Part shown: positions 35,501 to 42,345 of the stretch, one piece after another
Layout: each line of letters opens with the position of its first letter
Numbering within the stretch: the stretch's first letter is position 1
Source: UBA12567 sp964598425
GTDB lineage: Bacteria; Planctomycetota; Phycisphaerae; Phycisphaerales; SM1A02
DNA length: 43,507 bases
Assembly: GCA_964598425.1 (NCBI GenBank)
Contig: CAZRBV010000026.1
Location: forward strand, 1-43,507
Direction of reading: 5' to 3'
The notes under the pieces: model-generated
Databases searched by the model: none
Seen by the model: only the letters and a program-made list of their open reading frames with translations
Told to the model about the DNA's origin: nothing
Made by a program: the position numbers and the translations under genes

Positions 35501-35847
35501 ACGGAATGATTACGCCGGCCTGTGCGCAGACCTGCCCGACGGGCGCCATCACCTTCGGTGATCTTATGGACGAGACATCGCGGGTTGCGAAGATGCACCG
35601 CGACCATCGCTCCTACGACCTCCTGGGCGAATTGAACATCAAGCCGCGAAACATGTATATGGCCCGGATCACGAACCCGTCCTCGGGCGAGCGGTTCCCG
35701 GATGACTTCGGTGCTCACGGCGGTCATCACAACGATGGTGACCATGGACATGTACACGATGAGGGTCAGGGACATGGCCATGACCACGGACACGACCACG
35801 GCGAAGCCCACGACGCCGATGCCAAGCACGAGGTGCATGACGGATGA
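32581..35847 (+). CDS. actB: Alternative Complex III subunit ActB (molybdopterin-oxidoreductase-like plus Fe-S domains), His-rich tail
   Basis: A 1,088-residue fused subunit of the TAT-variant-translocated type. It begins with YWRSLDEVADTPEFRDFMYQEFP, then a Tat motif RRGFLK at 48-53 and a lipobox LTGC at 66-69. A long molybdopterin-oxidoreductase-like domain fills residues about 90 to 750; in ACIII structures this part carries no molybdenum. The Fe-S domain starts with CTGCSACVTACQ near 772, followed by CQHCENAPCEQVCP, CVGTRYCSNNCPYK and CTWC with CAQTCPTG. Unusually, about 44 residues at the end are 14 His with Asp and Gly. ACAGGA precedes the ATG at 32581; the upstream TTG at 32572 is less likely. 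It overlaps actA and actC. Confidence 0.95.
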   Translation: MPSLNGSDADGRRYWRSLDEVADTPEFRDFMYQEFPSGAEALLDGPDRRGFLKVMGASMALAGVGLTGCRRWPREVIAPYANRPEGRIPGVAEQYASIVENAGVATGVLVTCFDGRPTKLEGNPGHPGSLGALTSWQQATVLDLYDPDRTRQVHERPAGAAKAAAKTWADFEAWWTTHAESLGDGAGLRFLSESNGSPSVQRMQRAIRKRFPKATWVTWDAIGNPAEREGLDTALGGPYRPVVDLSKADVVVSFDCDFLGSHPDTLAMSRGWASRRNPDEGPMNRVYIAEPTLTVTGASADDRLAMRASDVAALARNVAAALLGQGSGGDAVIEAIVNDLKASKGRSVVMAGPSQPAAVHAACALVNELLGNVGKTVTYARVPQPEMTTASLDALVSDMMAGSIDTVVVIGGNPVWDAPAELDLATALSKVPNSIHFCDQDDETSAACRWHLLRAHGLEAWGDGRGWDGTASIRQPVIRPLWNGRSEPELLAILAGEETTSGFEIVRRTFEELTGSPITPAGAEPPFSGDWRRALHDGVIVGAAKTTESPRVNKAAVLTALQSHQPDPASGLEVQFAVGTLLGGRMGNNGWMQELPDPITKLTWDNAVLVSEATASQIGVASGQKVRVTLGNRSVTGPVLVQPGQADGVVTLTLGYGRDWPGRVASGSGFNAYPVRTADGLWTAGGASVTATGGDEDLITTQDHYAIDTVGGKGTQARLPLLFREASAESYAAHPNFARDRTHVISSLSLFEETQFEGADYRWGMATDLSKCTGCSACVTACQAENNIPIVGKDQVRMGREMHWLRIDRYYRFKKIGGMWDTSQPASVAMQPMTCQHCENAPCEQVCPVAATVHTTDGLNSMVYNRCVGTRYCSNNCPYKVRRFNFFDYFRRDPLRETGMLQVQPDYYIKRQSGGNPLRRMQFNPNVTVRMRGVMEKCTWCTQRIEAAKIETRNTWVKLPEAEKAKAKRVVVPDGMITPACAQTCPTGAITFGDLMDETSRVAKMHRDHRSYDLLGELNIKPRNMYMARITNPSSGERFPDDFGAHGGHHNDGDHGHVHDEGQGHGHDHGHDHGEAHDADAKHEVHDG
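35713..35844 (+). other. His-rich C-terminal tail coding segment of actB
   Basis: Low-complexity coding sequence for about 44 residues with 14 His, e.g. HGHVHDEGQG and HGHDHGHDHGEAH. It resembles metal-storing tails of nickel or zinc chaperones (HypB, SlyD, CDF transporter loops). It follows the last cluster-binding domain and would lie on the outer side of the membrane. Confidence 0.85.
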
Positions 35848-37268
35848 CCACGCTGCCGATCGACCATCCGATCGATGAACTCAGCGACGACCCGCGCCAG
35901 CGGGCGCCGCTCGTGCTGAATCACGACGACTTCGGATCAGTCACCGCGGACATTCTGCGGTGTAACGAGGCGAAGAAACCACCGATGGCGTGGTACATCG
36001 CCTTTGTCATTTCATTCGCCTTGATGTGCGTGCTCGGCATTCTGGTCGGGTATCTCATCGTGACGGGCGTTGGCGTCTGGGGCAACAACAACCCGGCGAT
36101 GTGGGGCTTCCCCATCGTGAACTTCGTGTTCTGGGTTGGCATCGGTCACGCCGGAACGCTCATCTCCGCAATTCTGTTCCTGTTCAGGCAGAAGTGGAGA
36201 ACGTCGATCAACCGTTTCGCCGAAGCGATGACGATTTTCGCGGTTATCTGTGCTGGCCTGTTCCCCGGTATTCATGTCGGGCGAATCTGGCTCGCGTACT
36301 GGCTGTTCCCGATTCCAAACCAGATGGACATGTGGCCGCAGTTCCGAAGTCCGCTGCTGTGGGATGTGTTCGCAGTCGGGACGTACTTCACGGTGTCGCT
36401 CCTCTTCTGGTACGTCGGCATGATTCCGGATCTCGCGACGATGCGAGATCGAGCGACCAGCAAGGTGAAGGCCGTCGCGTACGGATTCTTCTCACTCGGA
36501 TGGCGAGGAAGTATGCGGCACTGGCACCGCTATGAGCGTGCTTATCTGCTGCTGGCGGCTCTCGCTACCCCGCTGGTGCTCTCTGTCCACTCGGTCGTGT
36601 CGTTCGACTTTGCCGTGGCGCAGTTGCCAGGCTGGCATACCACGATCTTCCCGCCATACTTCGTCGCGGGTGCCATCTTCAGTGGCTTTGCGATGGTGCT
36701 CTCGCTCGCGATTCCTGCGCGTGAACTGTGGGGACTCAAGGACTTCATCACACGGCGGCACTTGGAGAACATGTGCAAGATCGTGCTCCTGACCGGTTCG
36801 ATGGTCGGGTACGCCTACGGCATGGAGTTCTTCATCGCGTGGTACAGCGGCGAGATTTACGAGTCGTTCGCCTTTATCAATCGCGCCTTCGGCCAATACG
36901 CCTGGGCGTACTGGATCATGGTGTCCTGCAACGTGATCTGCCCGCAGCTCTTCTGGTTCAAGGCGATCAGGCGAAACGTCTGGGTGATCTTCATCATCAC
37001 CCTCTTTGTCAATCTCGGTATGTGGTTCGAGCGATTCGTCATCACGGTGACGAGCCTTGCCAACGACTTCCTGCCCAGCAGTTGGGGCTGGTTCGAGCCG
37101 ACGTGGGTTGACGTCATGACCTTTGTCGGAAGCTTTGGTCTGTTCATGACTCTGTTCCTCCTCTTTATTCGCTTCCTGCCGATTCTGGCGATCTCCGAAA
37201 TCAAGGCTGTCATGCCGGAGGCGGATCCACATGCCCACCACGGACACGATGCGGAGGCGCACCAATGA
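35844..37268 (+). CDS. actC: Alternative Complex III NrfD-like membrane subunit ActC
   Basis: A 474-residue NrfD/PsrC-type quinol-oxidising membrane protein with about ten transmembrane helices. WYIAFVISFALMCVLGILVGYLI is the first, and WGNNNPAMWGFPIVNFVFWVGIGHAGTLIS carries conserved NrfD residues of the quinol region. It starts inside the actB stop (ATGA). The C-terminus adds a short His-rich tail (HAHHGHDAEAH). In ACIII, ActC binds quinol next to the ActB Fe-S clusters and may contribute to proton movement. Confidence 0.95.
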   Translation: MTTLPIDHPIDELSDDPRQRAPLVLNHDDFGSVTADILRCNEAKKPPMAWYIAFVISFALMCVLGILVGYLIVTGVGVWGNNNPAMWGFPIVNFVFWVGIGHAGTLISAILFLFRQKWRTSINRFAEAMTIFAVICAGLFPGIHVGRIWLAYWLFPIPNQMDMWPQFRSPLLWDVFAVGTYFTVSLLFWYVGMIPDLATMRDRATSKVKAVAYGFFSLGWRGSMRHWHRYERAYLLLAALATPLVLSVHSVVSFDFAVAQLPGWHTTIFPPYFVAGAIFSGFAMVLSLAIPARELWGLKDFITRRHLENMCKIVLLTGSMVGYAYGMEFFIAWYSGEIYESFAFINRAFGQYAWAYWIMVSCNVICPQLFWFKAIRRNVWVIFIITLFVNLGMWFERFVITVTSLANDFLPSSWGWFEPTWVDVMTFVGSFGLFMTLFLLFIRFLPILAISEIKAVMPEADPHAHHGHDAEAHQ

Positions 37269-37903
37269 GTGGCCCAACGCCCGAAACCGCAACCCAGGCA
37301 GCTGCTTCGCCGGACACCGTCAAGGTTGATGCGCGATGCAAGGCAGAAGTGTGGGGTCTTGCGGCGCAGTTCTCGACGCCTGCGGGCATTTACGAGGCGG
37401 CCAAGAAGGTTCGCGAGTCCGGCTATCGCTGGTTCGATTGCCATGTGCCGTTTCCGGTCCACGGCCTTGATAAGGCGATGGGCGTGCAGTACACAATCCT
37501 GCCGATCATCGTGTTCTTCGGCGGCATGACGGGCCTGTGCCTCGCCGCTTTCCTGCAAGTGTTTACAAACTCGGTGGAGATCGACATCTGGGCGATTGTG
37601 TCCGTTGTCGGATATCAGTTTGAGGTTTCCGGCAAGCCCCTGATCAGTACTCCTGCATTCGTTCCGGTTGCTTTTGAATTGACGGTGCTGCTTTCAGCCC
37701 TGACATGTGTTTCGTTCATGTTGTTCCTCAACAAGCTCCCGTGCCTGTACCACCCGGTACTCAAGTCGCCGAAGCTCAAGCGAATTACTGATGACCGCTT
37801 CGTGCTTGTGATTGAAGCGAAGGATCCGAAGTTCGCTCGCTCGTCCACCGAAGCATTCCTTGAGTCGCTCGATCCCGAACGCATTGTCGAGTTGGAGCCC
37901 TGA
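37265..37903 (+). CDS. actD: Alternative Complex III subunit ActD (DUF3341)
   Basis: A 212-residue DUF3341 protein. A soluble N-terminal part with the conserved VWGLAAQFSTPAGIYEAAKKVRESGYRWFDCHVPFPVHGLDKAMG is followed by two transmembrane helices (about residues 75-100 and 140-160) and a cytoplasmic C-terminus. It overlaps the end of actC by four bases. ActD is a structural subunit of ACIII whose cytoplasmic domain packs under ActC and ActF. Confidence 0.94.
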   Translation: MSGPTPETATQAAASPDTVKVDARCKAEVWGLAAQFSTPAGIYEAAKKVRESGYRWFDCHVPFPVHGLDKAMGVQYTILPIIVFFGGMTGLCLAAFLQVFTNSVEIDIWAIVSVVGYQFEVSGKPLISTPAFVPVAFELTVLLSALTCVSFMLFLNKLPCLYHPVLKSPKLKRITDDRFVLVIEAKDPKFARSSTEAFLESLDPERIVELEP

Positions 37904-37906
37904 CCC

Positions 37907-38644
37907 ATGAGTAACGCACACAGTGACAAGGGCGTGGCGGGAACATTCTGGGAACTGCCCAGGGGATTCATCTACAGCGGCATCCTGCTGCTGTGCCTCC
38001 TGCTGGTGCCGCCGGTACTCATTCTCCGGGCTCGGGCCATGCCCAGTGATAAGCCTCGCATTCACATCATCCAGAATATGGACAACCAGCCCAAGTACAT
38101 GGCGCAGCACGGCAGCTTGCTCTTCAACGACGGGCGAGCCATGAGGCCAAAGGTTGCGGGAACCGTGGCGCGTGGTGACATGATCGATGACACGCACTTC
38201 TGGCTTGGCCTTGTCGATGGCCAATATGCGGCGACCTTCCCCCGACAAGTGACGATTGATGACGCGCTGCTGGATCGCGGTCGCGAGCGGTACGATATTT
38301 ACTGCCTTCCGTGTCATGGCGTCACAGGATTGGGCGATGGTCCGGTTCACAACCGCGCGATGGTGCTGCTCAATAATGGCACCAATGGCACTGTCTGGGT
38401 GCAGCCGCGAAATCTGCACCAGCCGGACATGCAGGATCTCCCCCCGGGACGGATGTATCACACGATCAGTGTTGGCTTCGGCAACATGGCCGGCTACGCC
38501 TCGCAGATTCCACCAGCCGATCGCTGGGCGATCACGGCGTGGGTGTATGCCCTTCAGGTTGGCCGCAACGCACCAGCGGACGCCGTCCCCGGATCCGGCT
38601 CGCTGCCAACGAAGACTCGCAACCTCGATGGAGGTGACTCGTGA
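37907..38644 (+). CDS. actE: Alternative Complex III monohaem cytochrome c subunit ActE
   Basis: A 245-residue cytochrome c. One N-terminal membrane anchor lies at about 22-40, and the single haem site is CLPCH at 133-137. The likely axial Met lies in GFGNMAGYASQI. The family region MDNQPKYMAQ precedes the haem domain. ActE is the electron exit of ACIII toward the oxidase. It starts three bases after actD ends and its stop overlaps the actF start; GGAGG at 38630-38634 near its end serves actF. Confidence 0.93.
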   Translation: MSNAHSDKGVAGTFWELPRGFIYSGILLLCLLLVPPVLILRARAMPSDKPRIHIIQNMDNQPKYMAQHGSLLFNDGRAMRPKVAGTVARGDMIDDTHFWLGLVDGQYAATFPRQVTIDDALLDRGRERYDIYCLPCHGVTGLGDGPVHNRAMVLLNNGTNGTVWVQPRNLHQPDMQDLPPGRMYHTISVGFGNMAGYASQIPPADRWAITAWVYALQVGRNAPADAVPGSGSLPTKTRNLDGGDS

Positions 38645-39924
38645 TGAACCACGGGGCTCAATCCGACAATCTCAGGCTCGGTGGACTCGGGTCCACGGCC
38701 ATGGCACTCGGCGCCATCGTGGGGCTCGGTGGGATGGCCGCCACCATCGGCCTTGATGGGGTCGGCGGTTCCGCCGGATTCTGGAAGTCCTACTTGCTGG
38801 CATACATGATTGCGCTGGCCATCTGCCAGGGCGCGCTCTTCTTTGTCATTCTGCAGCACGTCACCAAATCCGGCTGGTCGGTCACTGTTCGGAGACCAGC
38901 CGAGGCGATCGCAGCCAACCTGCAGTGGATGTGGCTGCTCTTCGTGCCGATACTCGTTCTCGTTTGGACCGGCAAAGGTGCCGTACTCTTCGAGTGGTGC
39001 AATGCTGACTACATGCACGGCGATCACGTGCTTGAAGGAAAGCTCGGATACCTCAATCCGACCTTCTGGTCCATCCGGGCCATCGTCTACCTCGGCGTCT
39101 GGGCGCTTCTTGCGAGGTTCTATCGCTCGCAGAGTGTCGCCCAGGATGCAGACGGTGACATCCGCCGCACCCTTCGCATGCAGTGGTGGGCGCCCATCGG
39201 CATCATCCTCTATGCCCTGACGCAGACCTTCGCGTCAATCGACTGGGTTATGGCCATTCAGCCGAAATGGTTCTCGACGATGTTCGGCGTGTACTGGTTT
39301 ACGGTCTGCTGCACTGGATTCTTTGCAGCCATCATTGTTCTGCTGGCAGTTCTTCGCGGCTGTGGGTACGGCCAGGGGTCATTCACGACCGAACACTTCC
39401 ACGATCTTGGCAAGTTGCTGTTTGCGTTTGGCGTCGTGTTCTGGGCATACATCGGTTACAGCCAGTACATGCTTATCTGGTACGCCAATATTCCGATCGA
39501 GACGGAGTGGTTCGTGCCGCGTCAGCTGGGGCCCTGGTTCTGGGTGTCGTGGATTCTCATCCTCGGGCACTTCGCATTGCCGTTTGTCCTGTTGATTACG
39601 CGGTGGACCAAGCGGTTCAGAAATATTCTGGTGCTTATCGCCCTTTGGATGATCGCGATGTTCATCGTGGACGTCTATTGGCTGGTCATGCCGATGGTGC
39701 CCGAAGTGGCGCTTGCGGAAGCAACCAGCTGGGAGCAACTCCAATCCGAAGCAGCAGCTGGCACGCTGGCGCTTGGTTGGAACCCCTCGATTCTCAATCT
39801 CACCGCCGTGCTCGGATCTCTCGGGCTCGTGGTATGCGGCACATTCTTCTTCCTCAGGCAAGCGAGCCTCGCGCCGACGAGCGACCCGCGTCTCTCCGAG
39901 GCCGTGGCATTTGAGAACTTCTGA
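38641..39924 (+). CDS. actF: Alternative Complex III NrfD-like membrane subunit ActF
   Basis: The second NrfD-like membrane subunit, 427 residues and about ten transmembrane helices, a paralogue of ActC. Recognisable stretches are FWKSYLLAYMIALAICQGALFFVILQHVTKSGWSVTVRRPAE at the second helix and GKLLFAFGVVFWAYIGYSQYMLIWYANIPIE. It has a GTG start at 38641 or ATG at 38644; GGAGG upstream suits both. ActF is thought not to bind quinol as ActC does, but carries a possible proton path. The stop overlaps the next small gene by one base. Confidence 0.94.
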   Translation: MMNHGAQSDNLRLGGLGSTAMALGAIVGLGGMAATIGLDGVGGSAGFWKSYLLAYMIALAICQGALFFVILQHVTKSGWSVTVRRPAEAIAANLQWMWLLFVPILVLVWTGKGAVLFEWCNADYMHGDHVLEGKLGYLNPTFWSIRAIVYLGVWALLARFYRSQSVAQDADGDIRRTLRMQWWAPIGIILYALTQTFASIDWVMAIQPKWFSTMFGVYWFTVCCTGFFAAIIVLLAVLRGCGYGQGSFTTEHFHDLGKLLFAFGVVFWAYIGYSQYMLIWYANIPIETEWFVPRQLGPWFWVSWILILGHFALPFVLLITRWTKRFRNILVLIALWMIAMFIVDVYWLVMPMVPEVALAEATSWEQLQSEAAAGTLALGWNPSILNLTAVLGSLGLVVCGTFFFLRQASLAPTSDPRLSEAVAFENF

Positions 39925-40280
39925 TGAGCAACGAATCACATCACGAGGCGCATCTTTCGGGTGATGCCGAAGATCCCGCTGGCGGACCGACCTGGGTGAT
40001 TGGATTGGCGGGCGCCATTCTTACGGTCATCACCGTGTTGGCGATGACGTCCGTCTACTACGCCGCAGAGCGAGCCGAGACGCAACACAAGGTGGTCTCA
40101 GTGAGATCGCAGGAAGCGGAGATTCGCCGCGAGGCCGACCGACTTGCCCTCGAGGATGAGCCGCACTGGGAGCAGTGGACCGATGCGGACGGTGTTCTCG
40201 CCGGTGATCGCACGTTGATCGTTCCGATCGATACGGCGCGAGACGTCGTCAAGAAGAAGTGGGGGAACAGCGGCCGCTGA
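39924..40280 (+). CDS. Small one-helix membrane protein of the ACIII operon (unassigned)
   Basis: A 118-residue protein with a His/Glu/Asp-rich N-terminus (MSNESHHEAHLSGDAED), one transmembrane helix at about 24-46 (WVIGLAGAILTVITVLAMTSVYY), and a charged extracytoplasmic part rich in Glu and Arg that looks helical. The ATG overlaps the actF stop (TGATG). It occupies the place where other ACIII operons carry ActG, also a small one-helix subunit, but I see no sequence feature proving identity. It may be an ActG analogue or an assembly factor for ACIII-caa3. Confidence 0.75.
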   Translation: MSNESHHEAHLSGDAEDPAGGPTWVIGLAGAILTVITVLAMTSVYYAAERAETQHKVVSVRSQEAEIRREADRLALEDEPHWEQWTDADGVLAGDRTLIVPIDTARDVVKKKWGNSGR

Positions 40281-40290
40281 GGCATTCACC

Positions 40291-41208
40291 ATGTTCGCTC
40301 TGATTCGCAACATCTCGTGTGCAGCATTGACGGCAGGGCTCATGTCCGCGCCAGCTGCCGCGCAGCTCCTGGCAGACGAACTTCCAAAGGAGTTGGATGG
40401 TGTTGGCATCGTGCAACGACTCGATGAGATGGTCCCGCTCGATCTGGCATTCGTAGACCATGAGGGGGAGCCGGTCACGCTGGCGAAGTATGTCGCGGGT
40501 GAGCGGCCTGTCATCCTGACGCTCAACTACTACCAGTGTCCCATGCTCTGCTCGCTCACGCTCAACGGTATGGTTGACGGCTTGCGGGATGTGGACTTGG
40601 ATCTCGGCCGCGATTACGACATCGTGACCGTCAGCATCAATCCAAACGAGGGGCCTGAACTGGCGGCGCAAAATCGTCGCGGCTACCTCGCATCGCTTGG
40701 CAAGGACGCTCCAGAAACCGCCTGGCCGTTCCTCACCGGAACGCAGGAAAACATCGAAGCGCTCGCCAAGGCGATCGGATTTGGGTATCGCTTCGATGAG
40801 CGGAGCGGCGAGTACGCACATACCGCCAGCATCACCTTTGTGACGCCCGACGGGCGGATCTCCAAGTACATGAACGATGTTCAGTTTCCCGCTCAAGACC
40901 TGCGATTTGCGGTCGTGGATGCATCGAACGGGAAGGTCGGGACCTTGATCGACACGCTCCTGCTCTTCAATTGCTTTCAATGGGATCCGGAGGCAGGGAG
41001 CTTCGTTCCCAGCGCGTGGAAGATTATGAGGCTTGGTGGCACGATCACGCTGATACTCCTCGTGGCTGGAATCCTGTTCCTGCTGCGGTTGGAGCGTAAG
41101 GGGCGTGGCGGCAGTCAAACAGGAACTACACACACGAGCTCAGACTCGGGAATCGGCTCGGTCGGACCTTCCGACTCGGCACTTCAAACTGGTGGACTTC
41201 AGGCATGA
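40291..41208 (+). CDS. SCO1/SenC family copper chaperone
   Basis: A 305-residue SCO protein for assembly of the CuA centre of cytochrome oxidase. A signal peptide (to about AAAQ, residue 25) is followed by a thioredoxin-like domain with copper ligands CPMLC (Cys83, Cys87) and His177 in EYAHTASITFVTPDG. A transmembrane helix at about 247-265 (LGGTITLILLVAGILFLLRL) then gives a C-terminal membrane anchor, unlike the N-terminal anchor of mitochondrial SCO. A Ser/Thr/Gly-rich tail follows. It lies 10 bases after the small gene, and its stop overlaps the coxB ATG. Confidence 0.92.
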   Translation: MFALIRNISCAALTAGLMSAPAAAQLLADELPKELDGVGIVQRLDEMVPLDLAFVDHEGEPVTLAKYVAGERPVILTLNYYQCPMLCSLTLNGMVDGLRDVDLDLGRDYDIVTVSINPNEGPELAAQNRRGYLASLGKDAPETAWPFLTGTQENIEALAKAIGFGYRFDERSGEYAHTASITFVTPDGRISKYMNDVQFPAQDLRFAVVDASNGKVGTLIDTLLLFNCFQWDPEAGSFVPSAWKIMRLGGTITLILLVAGILFLLRLERKGRGGSQTGTTHTSSDSGIGSVGPSDSALQTGGLQA

Positions 41209-42326
41209 GCATGCTCGGAATGCTGGCGACAACGAAGTTGGGCGAAGCGACCTCAGGGGGGGGCTTCTGGATGCCCGAGAGTGCTTCCACGGTGGCGCCG
41301 GAAGTTGATGGTGTCTTCTACTTCATCAACAACATCAATTACTTCTTCTTCGCCCTGTGCGTTGTGATTCTCGTGTGGTTCGCCATTCGATACCACGCCA
41401 AGCCATCGGAGCACGCTACGTTCACCAAGGATGCTCCGACGCACAACACGCCGCTTGAATTGACGTGGACAGCGATCCCATTGCTGTTGGTAGGCGTGAT
41501 CTTCTGGCTTGGCATGGATGGCTTCCTCGAATTGAATGAGGCGCCAGAGGACTCCTATGAAGTTCAGGTCACCGCCCAGAAGTGGTCGTGGACCTTCCAG
41601 CATCCCGACTACGGTGTGACCGAGGCTGCTGAGTTGACCGTTCCACTTGGACGACCGGTGCGGTTGATCATGACTTCATCGGACGTGCTTCATAGCCTCT
41701 TCGTCCCTGCGTTTCGCGTGAAGAACGACGTCGTTCCCGGCCGGTATGCCAGCGTCTGGTTTGAGGCAACAACGCCGGGCCAATACCGCTTGTATTGCAC
41801 CGAGTACTGCGGCAAGGATCACTCGAAGATGCTCGCTGTTGTCAATGTGCTTCCCGAGGACGAGTTTCAGACTCGCCTTGGAAAGCTTGCTCGTGAGTAC
41901 GAGGACATCGCGGATCAGGACCTCCCCGAATACGCGATGGTTCGCCTCTATAACCGCTGCGCATCCTGCCACTCGCTGGATGGCAAGTCGGGGACCGGCC
42001 CATCCTTCAAGGGATTGTGGGACCGCACGAAGAGTGGATCGACTGTGTTCACGGATGGCAGCACACTCAAAGATCACATGGGGCCAGGCGGCGAGTTTGA
42101 AGTTCCCGAGAACTATCTCCGGGACTCGATTCTCAACCCTCGCCACTACATCGTGCAGAATTACGCGGCCACGATGCCGACCTTCAAGGGGCAGCTCAAA
42201 GAGCGTCAGATCGACGCGATGGTATTGATGCTCAAAAATCTGGACCGGCTCGTAGATGAGCAAGGCAACCCGCTTGAAAACCCGGATCTCTCCGGGGCGG
42301 ATGTATCCACGGGAGTGACGAAATGA
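41205..42326 (+). CDS. coxB: Cytochrome c oxidase subunit II with fused cytochrome c domain (caa3 type)
   Basis: A 373-residue subunit II. Two transmembrane helices lie at about 40-62 and 87-108. The CuA domain has His163, Cys198, Glu200, Cys202, His206 and Met209 in CTEYCGKDHSKM, the complete ligand set. A C-terminal class I cytochrome c domain follows with haem site CASCH at 252-256 and a probable axial Met in YAATMPTFKG. The fusion is the hallmark of caa3 oxidases, which receive electrons directly from ACIII. The start overlaps the SCO stop (ATGA). Confidence 0.95.
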   Translation: MSMLGMLATTKLGEATSGGGFWMPESASTVAPEVDGVFYFINNINYFFFALCVVILVWFAIRYHAKPSEHATFTKDAPTHNTPLELTWTAIPLLLVGVIFWLGMDGFLELNEAPEDSYEVQVTAQKWSWTFQHPDYGVTEAAELTVPLGRPVRLIMTSSDVLHSLFVPAFRVKNDVVPGRYASVWFEATTPGQYRLYCTEYCGKDHSKMLAVVNVLPEDEFQTRLGKLAREYEDIADQDLPEYAMVRLYNRCASCHSLDGKSGTGPSFKGLWDRTKSGSTVFTDGSTLKDHMGPGGEFEVPENYLRDSILNPRHYIVQNYAATMPTFKGQLKERQIDAMVLMLKNLDRLVDEQGNPLENPDLSGADVSTGVTK

Positions 42327-42345
42327 CCGTGGAAGGGATGATGCA

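Noticed and set aside
33913..35838. 641-codon open frame antisense to actB
   Set aside because: A mirror of the GC-rich codon bias of actB; low-quality Arg/His/Leu-rich protein with no domain, while the sense strand has unmistakable ActB motifs.
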